NCBI GenBank assembly: GCA_965249925.1
Contig: OZ252260.1
Coordinates: 7,316,001-7,380,000, forward strand
Source: Hoeflea_A sp965249925
Lineage (GTDB): Bacteria; Pseudomonadota; Alphaproteobacteria; Rhizobiales; Rhizobiaceae
Reading direction: 5' to 3'
DNA: 64,000 nt
Under the pieces are notes generated by a model. It searched no databases, was not told where the DNA came from, and worked only from the letters and a program-made list of their open reading frames with translations. Every line of letters starts with the position of its first letter. Position 1 is the first letter of the stretch. A program made the translations under genes and the position numbers. Shown piece after piece: positions 27,977 through 36,421 of the stretch.

Positions 27977-28639
27977 TCAAGACTCCTTCATGCCGACCGC
28001 ACGGGCGACAATATCTATGTAATAGTCCTCGATTTCAGTGAGAGACAGCCGACCGCCCGGGCGATACCAGCCGGTGATGCCGATCAGCATGGCGAGAATG
28101 GCCATCGTTGCCACGTGCAAATCACGGATCTGAAACACCCCTGCCTCGGCGCCACTCCTCAGAATGGTTTGCAGTTTGCTCTCATACTGCCGACGCAAAG
28201 CCTCGATTTCGACGAAATTCTGCTCCTCGAGATTGCGCAGTTCCATGTAGGAGATGAAGACTTCATCGCCGCATTTCACGTGATAGCGAATGTGAAAACG
28301 TACAAACGCGATCAGCGCCTCGGCCGGCGCAAGGTCGATGTTCTCCTGTGCCTTGTAGGCCGCAAGAAGCCGCTCCATGTGCTCGACCAGCAGACCCCGC
28401 AGCAAGTGCTGCTTGGTCGGGAAATGATTGTAGATGGCGCCGGCCTGCACATCGATTTCCCGGGCGATCTGGCGCATCGACACCGCCGCGTATCCATAAC
28501 GGGCAAACAACGAGACCGCCGCCATCCGCAGCTTATCTGCGGTTTCCGCACCAACCGAACCTACTTTGCGCGCCATCCTACCAGTACGCCGGACCGAGAC
28601 AGTCCGCTCACCCCCATCGTTCCTGCAGGCCGTCATCAC
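27977..28639 (-). CDS. TetR-family regulator of the leucine-catabolism operon
   Basis: This TetR regulator is about 200-220 residues. The helix-turn-helix is clear (YAAVSMRQIAREIDVQAGAI, then YNHFPTKQHLL), and the C-terminal ligand domain is typical of acyl-CoA-responsive members. It heads the operon tetR-ivd-mccB-mccA, so it probably represses its own cluster and senses an acyl-CoA intermediate. Start choice is open: ATG 28639 gives a charged 21-residue extension, while ATG 28576 begins at MARKVGS. A near-perfect palindrome lies just upstream at 28652-28677. Confidence 0.9.
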   Translation of the reverse strand: MMTACRNDGGERTVSVRRTGRMARKVGSVGAETADKLRMAAVSLFARYGYAAVSMRQIAREIDVQAGAIYNHFPTKQHLLRGLLVEHMERLLAAYKAQENIDLAPAEALIAFVRFHIRYHVKCGDEVFISYMELRNLEEQNFVEIEALRRQYESKLQTILRSGAEAGVFQIRDLHVATMAILAMLIGITGWYRPGGRLSLTEIEDYYIDIVARAVGMKES

Positions 28640-28651
28640 GTTGGCCGCAAT

Positions 28652-28677
28652 TAATTAAATGAACGTTCGTTTAATTA
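28652..28677. promoter_or_regulatory. probable TetR operator upstream of the leucine operon
   Basis: This is a 26-base palindrome with one mismatched pair. The core is GAACGTTC at 28661-28668, flanked by TAATTAAA on the left and TTTAATTA on the right. It can also be read as GAACG-TT-CGTTT. It sits 13 bases before the tetR ATG, ideal for autoregulation, and resembles the site at 36033-36060. Confidence 0.65.
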
Positions 28678-28740
28678 CAACGTTGCCTTTCTGCAGTCAA
28701 TGACGTTCTGTCTGAGGTGTCACGGCTGTCAGCCCAAACA

Positions 28741-29583
28741 TCAGGCCAGCCAACGTTTCCGACGTTTGTAATGCTTGACATCCCGGAAGGACTTGCGCCC
28801 CTCCCCGCCGACTCCGAGATAGAACTCCTTGACGTCCTCGTTTTCCCTTAACTCCGATGCGACGCCGTCGAGCACGATCCGCCCCGATTCCAGGATGTAG
28901 CCATAGGTGGCGTAACGCAGCGCGATATTGGTGTTCTGTTCGGCAAGCAGAAACGACACGCCCTCCTGCTCATTCAGTTTCTTGACGATCTCGAAAATCT
29001 CTTCCTGGAGTTGCGGTGCAAGCCCCATGGAGGGTTCGTCCAGCAGGATCATCTTAGGCCGCGACATCAGCGCACGGCCGATTGCCGTCATCTGCTGTTC
29101 GCCACCCGATGTGTAACCGGCCTGGCTGCCGCGGCGCTCGCCGAGCCGCGGAAAATAGTTATAGACCATTTCAAGGTCCTGCTTGATCGCCGCATTGCCA
29201 TCCCGGCGCGTGAATGCCCCGGTCATCAGATTGTCTTCGACCGTGAGGTGGCCGAAGCAGCGCCGGCCCTCCATCACCTGGATGCAGCCGCGGCGAACAA
29301 GTTCGTTCGGAGAGAGAGCCTGAATCTCGGCGTCCTCGAATATAATGGACCCCTTTGTCACTTCGCCCCGTTCCGCGCCAAGCAGATTGGAAATCGCCTT
29401 CAGTGTTGTGGTTTTTCCGGCGCCATTAGCCCCGAGGAGCGCCACAATGCCGCCCATGGGCACAGTCAGCGAAACGCCCTTGAGCACCAAAATGACGTGA
29501 TCGTAGATAACCTCGATATTGTTGACGGAGAGAATCGTCTCTGTCGTCTCGAGATCTCGATCCGCAACCTGTGCGTCAGTCAT
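28741..29583 (-). CDS. livF: branched-chain amino acid-type ABC transporter ATPase, LivF type
   Basis: This is a 280-residue LivF-like ATPase with Walker A GANGAGKTT, a signature region read as YTSGGEQQM (in place of LSGG), and Walker B MILLDEPSMGLAP. About 30 extra basic residues follow the normal LivF end (EFYLGVGGEGRKSF, then KHYKRRKRWLA), a feature of Liv systems associated with acyl-CoA ligases. It energises import with LivG. It is the last gene of the ligase-livGHM-SBP-livF operon. Confidence 0.92.
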   Translation of the reverse strand: MTDAQVADRDLETTETILSVNNIEVIYDHVILVLKGVSLTVPMGGIVALLGANGAGKTTTLKAISNLLGAERGEVTKGSIIFEDAEIQALSPNELVRRGCIQVMEGRRCFGHLTVEDNLMTGAFTRRDGNAAIKQDLEMVYNYFPRLGERRGSQAGYTSGGEQQMTAIGRALMSRPKMILLDEPSMGLAPQLQEEIFEIVKKLNEQEGVSFLLAEQNTNIALRYATYGYILESGRIVLDGVASELRENEDVKEFYLGVGGEGRKSFRDVKHYKRRKRWLA

Positions 29584-29661
29584 CGCGCTTAAACCCGTCC
29601 TGCTATTGACCGTAGAGACTGCCTCCCCCGACGGAATCGGGAGAGGCGCAAGCGATACGAA

Positions 29662-30978
29662 TTAACTTGAGCAGTCTTCGTTGATCGGCCAAGGCTTGTT
29701 TGCTTCGGCATACTCCATGGCCTTGGCTTGCTCGAGCGGTGCGATCGCATCGCGGTCAGCCGAGAGCAACTCGGACGCCGGTGCAAACTTCTCGCCGTCC
29801 CATTGCAGGATCCAGGCGCCGGCGTGACCAGTGTGGTTGGCGCAGTTGGTGGAGAACGGCGCAATCATGCCGGCCATGCCCAGTTCTTCGATCCGCGCAT
29901 CGTCGATGTTGAGGTTCTCCAGTCCCCAGCGCAGTTGTTCAGCATTTACGGTCTTCGTGTCGAAGTGTTCCTGTGCCGCACGAATGCCTTCGACCAGGAT
30001 CATCGAGATAAGAACGCCGCGCTGATAGAAAACAGTGTTCATTTCGTCGGGGCTATCGATCAGCGAGTTTCCGGCATCGACGACATACTTCTTGATATCC
30101 GCCATGACCGGAGCGTCAGCCACCGGAACACTCCATGACAGGGACTTGTAGCCCTTGCCTCTCTCGCCCACTGTTTTCAGATCGCCGTCATGTCCGGCCC
30201 ACCAAATGCCGATGAACTGATCCATCGGATAGCGCGTCTTCACAGCTTCCGACACGGCGCCCGCGTTCATGGCGCCCCAGCCCCACATAAGGACGTAGTC
30301 GGGTTGTTCCCGGCGAATCTGCAGCCATTGCGCAGACTGGTTCTGCATTTCCTTCAGGCCAACGGGAATCGGCAGGAACTCGAAGCCGTGATTTTCGGCC
30401 ATCGCTTCGAACAGCGGGATCGGCTCTTTGCCGTAGGGGTGATCAAGATGCAGCAACGCAATCTTCTTGCCCTTCAGGTTGTCGAGGTTTCCGTCAGACA
30501 CGTAGTTGAGCATCATCGATGCGCCGTCCCAATAGGAAGCCGGCGGATTGAAGGCCCATTGGAATATCTTCCCGGCGGCCATCGGCGAGAAGCCATATCC
30601 GGGTGCCAGAATCGGAATCTTGTCGACATTCGTCTTGGGAAGGACCTGCAGTGTAATCCCGGTGGACCACGGCTGGGTCACCACCGCTTTGGATTTCGTC
30701 TTTTCGTAGCATTCAACACCTTTTTCGGTGCTGTAGCCGGTTTCGCATTCGTCATAATCTATTTTGACGCCGTTGACGCCACCATCCCGCTCGTTGAGCA
30801 TGAGGATGTAATCGCGTTGGCCGTCCATCAGCGGAATACCTGTCGCAGCAAACGGGCCGGTTCGATAAGACAGGTTTGGAGCATAGATGCTGTCTTCGGC
30901 CGAAGCTGCAGTAACGGACAGCAGGGACCCAATCCCCAGCGCTGCACCGATTAACGCAGTCGTCACATGTCTTTTCAT
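29662..30978 (-). CDS. ABC transporter substrate-binding protein, LivK-like type 1
   Basis: This is a ~438-residue periplasmic binding protein with a signal peptide cleaved after ASA near residue 27. The mature part has the type 1 periplasmic-binding (leucine/amide) fold and is longer than true LivK. Such long forms, next to acyl-CoA ligases, are thought to bind aromatic or hydrophobic carboxylates rather than leucine. I chose ATG 30978 because GGAGGAG lies upstream. Two cysteine-bearing segments (ECETGYSTEKGVECYEKT) may form a disulfide. Confidence 0.88.
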   Translation of the reverse strand: MKRHVTTALIGAALGIGSLLSVTAASAEDSIYAPNLSYRTGPFAATGIPLMDGQRDYILMLNERDGGVNGVKIDYDECETGYSTEKGVECYEKTKSKAVVTQPWSTGITLQVLPKTNVDKIPILAPGYGFSPMAAGKIFQWAFNPPASYWDGASMMLNYVSDGNLDNLKGKKIALLHLDHPYGKEPIPLFEAMAENHGFEFLPIPVGLKEMQNQSAQWLQIRREQPDYVLMWGWGAMNAGAVSEAVKTRYPMDQFIGIWWAGHDGDLKTVGERGKGYKSLSWSVPVADAPVMADIKKYVVDAGNSLIDSPDEMNTVFYQRGVLISMILVEGIRAAQEHFDTKTVNAEQLRWGLENLNIDDARIEELGMAGMIAPFSTNCANHTGHAGAWILQWDGEKFAPASELLSADRDAIAPLEQAKAMEYAEANKPWPINEDCSS

Positions 30979-31075
30979 GTCTTCTCCTCCGTGTGTTCGT
31001 TTTTCCATTCTGGATCGGGCGAACTATCCCCGGTTCAAATTGGTCGGCTGAACGCTGACCAAGATATCGATAGGT

Positions 31076-32152
31076 TTAGTGCGGAAACGGCCATTTGATC
31101 AGTTTCTCTCGGATGATTGCCCAAAACCGAGCCAGGCCGTGAGGCTCGACGATGAGTACGGTAATGATCAGAGCGCCGATGATCATGATGTTGAGGTGTT
31201 CGACCGTCGCCGAGTTCAGCTGCAGCCCAAGCGCCTCGGGGAAAATGTTGAGGATCACGGGCAAGGCAACGATCAGGATCGCGCCGAGATAATTCCCCAG
31301 GATCGATCCGAGGCCACCGATAATCGCGATGAACAACACCCTGAACGACAGCGGAATATCGAACAGGTTAGGCTCGGCCGCGCCACGCCATAGGAAGACG
31401 AACAGCGCACCGGATACGCCCACGATGTAAGAGGACACGGCAAAGGCCACCAACTTGGCGCGCAGCAGGTTGATGCCAACAAGTTCCGCGGCGATATCCA
31501 TGTCGCGGACCGCCTTCCAGGTCCTTCCGATGTGGCCGCGCGTCACGTTGATGGCGAAAAAGGTGATCAGACAGACCACGAAGAGGACGAAGTAGTATTG
31601 AACGATCGAAGACGCCGTCGGACCGGCGACGCGAATACCGAACATGTCGATGTTGGGAACCTGGATCGCGCCTGACGCATTGTAATTGTAAAGCCAGGCC
31701 CATTTCTCAAACAGCCAGACCAGGAAAAACTGGGCCGCCAGCGTCGCGATTGCCAGATAGAAGCCTTTGATCCGCAGCGACGGCAGACCGAAGGCCACTC
31801 CGATGGCTGCGGAAAACAGACCGGACAATCCGATGGCCAACATCAGATTCAGATCCGGGAATATGGTGATCAGCTTGTAGCAGGCGTATGCACCAACGCC
31901 CATGAAGGCGCCCGTTCCCAGGGACAACTGACCCGCGTAACCGGTCAGTATGTTGAGCCCGAGCGCAGCCAGCGAGTAAATCAGAACGGGAATGAGCAAC
32001 GCCTGGAACGTGAACTCACTGGCCGTGAGTGGCAGGACGACCCAGGCGAGCGCCAGGATAATCGCCATCAGGACCGCGTCCTGACGAATCGGAAATAGAG
32101 CGTGGTCGCTGCGATAGTCGGTCTTGAATTGGCCGGTAATTCTGTAGAGCAT
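31076..32152 (-). CDS. livM: branched-chain amino acid-type ABC permease, LivM type
   Basis: This permease is about 358 residues with about ten helices. It carries the LivM LNILTGYAGQLSLGTGAFMGVGAYA motif in essence and the conserved GGLGSILGNYLGAILI near the C-terminus. It forms half of the translocation path with LivH. I chose ATG 32152 (MLYRITG); an alternative TTG at 32164 adds four residues and neither has a strong ribosome site. It is separated from livH by about 20 bases. Confidence 0.92.
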   Translation of the reverse strand: MLYRITGQFKTDYRSDHALFPIRQDAVLMAIILALAWVVLPLTASEFTFQALLIPVLIYSLAALGLNILTGYAGQLSLGTGAFMGVGAYACYKLITIFPDLNLMLAIGLSGLFSAAIGVAFGLPSLRIKGFYLAIATLAAQFFLVWLFEKWAWLYNYNASGAIQVPNIDMFGIRVAGPTASSIVQYYFVLFVVCLITFFAINVTRGHIGRTWKAVRDMDIAAELVGINLLRAKLVAFAVSSYIVGVSGALFVFLWRGAAEPNLFDIPLSFRVLFIAIIGGLGSILGNYLGAILIVALPVILNIFPEALGLQLNSATVEHLNIMIIGALIITVLIVEPHGLARFWAIIREKLIKWPFPH

Positions 32153-32173
32153 ATCAGTCGCCAATCACAGAAA

Positions 32174-33133
32174 TCAGACGCGTTCGATGATCTTTTCGCC
32201 AAACAGTCCCTGCGGTCGGAACAGCAGAACGATAAGCGCGAAAACAAATGCAAACCAGGTTTCGGTATTGCCGCCCAACAGCGGTTGACCCCAGTAAATC
32301 TCGAAGATCTTCTCGAGGATGCCAATGGCAAGTCCACCGATGATCGCACCGGTAACCGATTCCAGTCCGCCCAGCATGAGAACCGGAAGTGCCTTGTAGG
32401 CAATCACCTCCAGTGCGAAGGAAACACCGGCCCGAGCCCCCCAGACGATGCCCGTCGCCAAGGCGATGACCCCCGCGATAAACCAAACAATGACCCAGAT
32501 CGTCGACAGCGATATGCCGACTGAAAGAGCCGCCTGGTGATCATCGCCAAGCGCTCGAATTGCCCGTCCCATTTTCGATTTGTTGAGAAAAACGAGAAGA
32601 ACCAGGACGAGCAACACGGCTCCGACGACCGCCGTGACATCCTTTTGCTCAAGCAGCAGAAAACCACCGAAGGGCTCGAACTCGAAACTGCCGGTTGGGA
32701 TCATCAGCTCTTCGGTGATCATGACCTTATTCTCACCGCCGAAGATCAGTTCGCCAAATCCGATCAAGAACAACGTTATGCCGATGGTCGCCATAAACAG
32801 GATGATATCGGGCTGGTTGACGAGCGGGCGAAGCACCGCACGCTCGATGGCGACAGCCAAAACGAACATCACACCCAACGTCGCGGGAACCGCCAACAGG
32901 GCCGGGACTCCTCTTTCATGCAGTCCAACCAGCGTCAGCGCCGCGAAAACAACCATGATTCCCTGAGCGAAATTGAAGATTCGCGACGATTTGTAAATCA
33001 GCACAAATCCGAGGGCGATCAGGGCGTAAAGAACACCCGAAACCAATCCCTCCCACAGCACCTGCATAAAAAAATCCGGCGCTGCAGCCATGTCCCGAAA
33101 CGGCGTGACGAATACGTTGTTGATAAATTCCAT
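32174..33133 (-). CDS. livH: branched-chain amino acid-type ABC permease, LivH type
   Basis: This is a 319-residue permease of the LivH group with about eight helices. Hallmarks are the early GLVSGVLYALIALGFVLIYK, NFAQG in the first re-entrant segment, and GGLESVTGAIIGGLAIGILE near the end. It pairs with LivM in the membrane and contacts LivF and LivG. It follows livG by 12 bases. An unusual insertion of about 30 residues (GGENKVMITEELMIPTGSFE and on) lies in a periplasmic loop, as in LivH proteins of hydrophobic-acid importers. Confidence 0.92.
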   Translation of the reverse strand: MEFINNVFVTPFRDMAAAPDFFMQVLWEGLVSGVLYALIALGFVLIYKSSRIFNFAQGIMVVFAALTLVGLHERGVPALLAVPATLGVMFVLAVAIERAVLRPLVNQPDIILFMATIGITLFLIGFGELIFGGENKVMITEELMIPTGSFEFEPFGGFLLLEQKDVTAVVGAVLLVLVLLVFLNKSKMGRAIRALGDDHQAALSVGISLSTIWVIVWFIAGVIALATGIVWGARAGVSFALEVIAYKALPVLMLGGLESVTGAIIGGLAIGILEKIFEIYWGQPLLGGNTETWFAFVFALIVLLFRPQGLFGEKIIERV

Positions 33134-33145
33134 CGTAAACCCGTC

Positions 33146-33967
33146 CTAATGTGGCACGCCCAAATAGGCGTCTATGACGTCCTGATTGTTTCTGACCTCG
33201 TCCGGCGAGCCGTCGGCGATCTTCTTGCCATAATCGAGGACCACTACCCGGTCGGAAAGATCCATCACCACGCCCATATCGTGCTCAATCAGCGCGATCG
33301 TGGTTCCGAACTGCTGGTTGACGTCAAGCACGAAGCGGCTCATGTCTTCCTTCTCTTCCAGGTTCATGCCCGCCATCGGCTCATCGAGAAGCAGCAGAGA
33401 AGGCTCCATGGCCAGCGCGCGCCCCAACTCGACCCGCTTCTGCAGCCCGTAGGGCAGATTACCAACCGGTGTTCGGCGAATATGGGCGATCTCCAGAAAA
33501 TCGATGATCTCCTCAACCCTGGCCCGGTGCTCGATTTCTTCATCCAATGCCGGTCCATGCCAAAGCATCTGCCAGAAGATGTTACGCTTCATCATGACCG
33601 ACCGTCCGGCCATGATGTTGTCCAAAGTGGACATGCCCTTGAACAGGGCGACGTTTTGGAATGTTCGCGCGATGCCTTGTCTGACGGCCTCATACGGCCT
33701 CATGAGCTGACGCTTTTGGCCGCGAAAGGTGATCGTTCCCTCTTGCGGATGGTAGAACCCGTTGATCACATTGAGCATGGAGGTTTTGCCAGCGCCATTC
33801 GGACCGATGATGGCGCGGATCTCACCTTTGAGGATATCGAATGACACATCCGATATCGCCTTCACGCCGCCGAAGGAAAGCGCGATGTTGTCGACATGCA
33901 ACAACATGCCTCCCGGTTCGATGCCGTCATCGGCGCGAGGGCCGCCAAGAACCGCGTGGCTTGTCAT
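33146..33967 (-). CDS. livG: branched-chain amino acid-type ABC transporter ATPase, LivG type
   Basis: This is a 273-residue LivG-like ATPase. Walker A is GPNGAGKTS, Walker B is LLLLDEPMAGMNLEE, and the switch His is in ALIEHDMGVVMDLSDR. The signature motif is degenerate (NLPYGLQKRVE), as is usual for LivG. Its ATG overlaps the stop of the acyl-CoA ligase gene by ATGA, so import and substrate activation are made together. Confidence 0.93.
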   Translation of the reverse strand: MTSHAVLGGPRADDGIEPGGMLLHVDNIALSFGGVKAISDVSFDILKGEIRAIIGPNGAGKTSMLNVINGFYHPQEGTITFRGQKRQLMRPYEAVRQGIARTFQNVALFKGMSTLDNIMAGRSVMMKRNIFWQMLWHGPALDEEIEHRARVEEIIDFLEIAHIRRTPVGNLPYGLQKRVELGRALAMEPSLLLLDEPMAGMNLEEKEDMSRFVLDVNQQFGTTIALIEHDMGVVMDLSDRVVVLDYGKKIADGSPDEVRNNQDVIDAYLGVPH

Positions 33968-35946
33968 TCAGCGGCCTCCCGGGTGGTCTCGACCGCTCCG
34001 TGCGTCTGCATGTCCTCGATCTTGACCGTTGCTGAGAGCTTGCCCTTTCGCCCGTCCTCGAACGTCACTTCTGTTTCGACGAATTTTTCGGTCGAGCCGT
34101 CATAAAGCGCCTCGATCAACGGCCCATAGCGGTCGGCGATGAACCCGCGCCGTACTTTCTGGGTCCGGGTCAGTTCCCCGTCATCGGCATCGAGTTCCTT
34201 GTGCAGCACGAGGAACCGAGCGATCTGCGATCCGGCCATCATGTCCTCGCTCGCCAGGTCGCGGTTCACCTGATCTACGTGTTCGCGCATCATGGCGTAG
34301 ACTTCGGGCAGTCCGGCAAGTTCCTGATAGGAAGCGTAGGAGATGTTGTTGCGCTCGGCCCAGTTGCCAACGGCAGCAAGGTCGATATTCAGGATAACGC
34401 TGCAGAAGTCGCGGCCGTCTCCGAAGGCTACCGCTTCGCGGATATTGGGGAAAAACTTCAGCTTGTTTTCGATGTATTTGGGCGCAAACAGCGATCCGTT
34501 TTTCAGCTTGCCGACGTCCTTGGCGCGATCGATGATCTTCAGGTCGCCGTGGCTGTCGAAGATCCCCGCATCGCCGGTCCTGACAAAGCCGTCCTCGGTG
34601 ATGGTTTCCTTGGTCTTTTCCTCGTCGGCATAGTAGCCGACGAACATGCCGGGCGACTTGAACAGCACTTCGCCGTCGTCCGAGATTCGGATTTCGACAT
34701 CCGTGACCGCTTTGCCGACCGTGTCAGGATGGATCTCCCCGTCCTTTTGAGCGGTGACGTAGAGAAAGGCCTCGGTTTGGCCGTACAGTTGCTTGAGGTT
34801 GATGCCCAGCGAGCGGAAGAAGGAAAACAGGTCCGGCCCGATCGCTTCGCCGGCCGTATAGGCTGTTCGGATCCGGCTGAAACCAAGCGTGTTCTTCAGC
34901 GGTCCGTAGATCAGAATACTGCCGAGCCAGTAGGCAACGCGACCACCGATCGGTACCGGGCGTCCCTCCAGGATCGCTTCACCGTGTCGCTTGGCGACCT
35001 CCAGGAAGTGATGGAACATGCGCTTCTTGATAGCGCCGGCATCTTCCATGCGGATCATCACGCTGGTCAGCAGTCCTTCAAACACACGCGGTGGCGCGAA
35101 ATAGAAGGTCGGACCGATTTCACGCAGATCATGCTGGACCGTCTCCTGGCTTTCAGGGCAAGCCATGCACAGGGCTGCCACGTAACCCTGCGCATAGTTG
35201 AGATAGTGATCGCCAGCCCAGGCCAACGGCAGATAGGCAAGCACGCTGTCCATTTCGTTGAGATGATCGAATGCGACCGTATCCTCAGCGGCCTTGACCG
35301 ACGTCCTTGCCTTCAGCACGACGCCTTTCGACCGGCCGGTGGTACCGGACGTGTAGAGAAAGACCGAAATCTCCTCGCCGTCCGCGTCCCGGATCGCCTT
35401 TTCCCAGGCCTCGGCGCGCCCGTGCTCTGACATGGCCGCGCGACCGTGTTCCTGAACATCGGTTATACTCTTCAGATGCGCATGATCGTAGTCGCGCAGA
35501 CCGCGTGGCTCGTCATAGATGATGTCGTGCAAGCCCGGGATGTCGTCGGAGAAGGCCAGCAGCTTGTCGACCTGCTCCTGATCCTGAACGACCGCCAGCT
35601 TGGCACCCGCATGGTTGAGCACGTAGGCCATCTCCTCGGCGACCGCGTCCGAATAAACCGGCACCGGAATGGCCGCCAGCGCTTGCGCGGCACAGAAGGT
35701 CCAGTACAGTCTCGGTCGGTTGGATCCGACGATCGCGACCTTATCGCCGCGCCCGATACCAAGTTCTTGAAGTCCGATCGAGAAGGCCCGGATCTCTTCA
35801 AGCTGTTCGCGCCAGGTCCAGCTTTGCCAGATCCCCATATCCTTGTGACGCGTCGCGGTTCGATCGCCAAAACGTTCGGCATTCAGCAGCAGATATTGCG
35901 GAAATGTCACCGGCTTGCCGCCGGCACCTCTGCCCGTTGATGGCAT
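33964..35946 (-). CDS. AMP-dependent acyl-CoA ligase (long-chain/hydrophobic acid type)
   Basis: This is a ~660-residue ANL-superfamily ligase. The ATP loop is LYTSGTTGRSKGVVLK; the adenylate motif is LYGQTEAFLYVT; the hinge region follows VRTGDAGIFDSHGDL; the C-terminal lysine region is truncated or divergent, as in long-chain ligases of this group. It should convert an imported carboxylic acid to its CoA thioester with ATP. I chose ATG 35946 because GGAGGAG lies just upstream; a TTG at 35973 would place that site inside the gene. First gene of the Liv operon. Confidence 0.92.
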   Translation of the reverse strand: MPSTGRGAGGKPVTFPQYLLLNAERFGDRTATRHKDMGIWQSWTWREQLEEIRAFSIGLQELGIGRGDKVAIVGSNRPRLYWTFCAAQALAAIPVPVYSDAVAEEMAYVLNHAGAKLAVVQDQEQVDKLLAFSDDIPGLHDIIYDEPRGLRDYDHAHLKSITDVQEHGRAAMSEHGRAEAWEKAIRDADGEEISVFLYTSGTTGRSKGVVLKARTSVKAAEDTVAFDHLNEMDSVLAYLPLAWAGDHYLNYAQGYVAALCMACPESQETVQHDLREIGPTFYFAPPRVFEGLLTSVMIRMEDAGAIKKRMFHHFLEVAKRHGEAILEGRPVPIGGRVAYWLGSILIYGPLKNTLGFSRIRTAYTAGEAIGPDLFSFFRSLGINLKQLYGQTEAFLYVTAQKDGEIHPDTVGKAVTDVEIRISDDGEVLFKSPGMFVGYYADEEKTKETITEDGFVRTGDAGIFDSHGDLKIIDRAKDVGKLKNGSLFAPKYIENKLKFFPNIREAVAFGDGRDFCSVILNIDLAAVGNWAERNNISYASYQELAGLPEVYAMMREHVDQVNRDLASEDMMAGSQIARFLVLHKELDADDGELTRTQKVRRGFIADRYGPLIEALYDGSTEKFVETEVTFEDGRKGKLSATVKIEDMQTHGAVETTREAAE

Positions 35947-36032
35947 TGCCCCGATTTCTCCTCCCAGTGCCAAAAAGCCCTCAACCCCTTGGCGAACCGC
36001 ACACGCATAACTCTTTGTTTTTTTGCGTCTGC

Positions 36033-36060
36033 GATTAATTGAACGCTTGTTCTTTTAATC
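36033..36060. promoter_or_regulatory. second TetR-like palindrome, upstream of the ligase/Liv operon
   Basis: GATTAA and TTAATC flank a GAAC-GCTT-GTTC core (36041-36052). Ten of 14 base pairs are symmetric. An 18-base stretch starting ATTAATTGAACG matches the leucine-operon site at 15 of 18 positions. Both fit GAACG-NN-YGTTY. It lies about 90 bases before the ligase ATG. Confidence 0.55.
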
Positions 36061-36291
36061 CAAAGCATCGCTCTCGCGCAAGCTACTTTAGTATGACGTG
36101 TTTGAATTTTTAGCGCAAAGGGCTTTCGGTTCCGCCGCCAGAATTCAGGTAATTGCCCCAACGATCCGCCGTCTGTCCGTCCTATCCATGAGGATAAACC
36201 GTTCCTGCTGCTTCAATTGGTCGCGGATCTTTGGCGACACCGACAGTGAACAGCGGGGGGTCCGGCGACCCGCCATGCAGGCGATGATTCC

Positions 36292-36326
36292 ATACCACGA
36301 TGGTATAATAGTATATTGACATACCA
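36292..36326. promoter_or_regulatory. three-half-site operator overlapping a TATAAT box
   Basis: ATACCA (36292-36297), TGGTAT (36301-36306) and ATACCA (36321-36326) form two overlapping inverted repeats with spacers of 3 and 14 bases. TATAAT at 36304-36309 overlaps the middle half-site. The pattern is typical of GntR/FadR-type operators. It precedes the catabolic island by about 100 bases; no matching regulator gene is in the window. Confidence 0.55.
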
Positions 36327-36345
36327 ATATATCTTATTACGCTGA

Positions 36346-36361
36346 ACCACGTTCGCGTGGT
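36346..36361 (+). promoter_or_regulatory. 5'-UTR hairpin before the monooxygenase gene
   Basis: ACCACG and CGTGGT pair perfectly around a TTCG tetraloop. It falls between the candidate operator and the ATG at 36422, so it would be in the leader mRNA. Confidence 0.45.
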
Positions 36362-36421
36362 GGGTCTACAATTCACATTCACCGCTTGCCGCCTCGCACA
36401 CCAGCCAGGGGACTGTGCTGC

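Larger units (their letters stand above)
35947..36421. other. 475-base divergent control region between ligase and monooxygenase operons
   Basis: I find no gene here. From left to right it holds a TetR-like palindrome facing the ligase (36033-36060), a GC-richer middle, an AT-rich operator cluster (36292-36326) and a UTR hairpin (36346-36361) before the monooxygenase. These last three are listed separately. Confidence 0.6.

Noticed and set aside
32537..33844. 435-codon plus-strand open frame across livH/livG
   Set aside because: Antisense to well-conserved Liv genes with no recognisable motifs.
35947..35973. TTG start at 35973 for the acyl-CoA ligase
   Set aside because: It would bury a strong GGAGGAG ribosome site inside the gene; ATG 35946 follows that site.
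36316..36321. TTGACA on the plus strand as a -35 box for the monooxygenase operon
   Set aside because: No acceptable -10 hexamer lies 16-18 bases downstream; the upstream TATAAT fits better.
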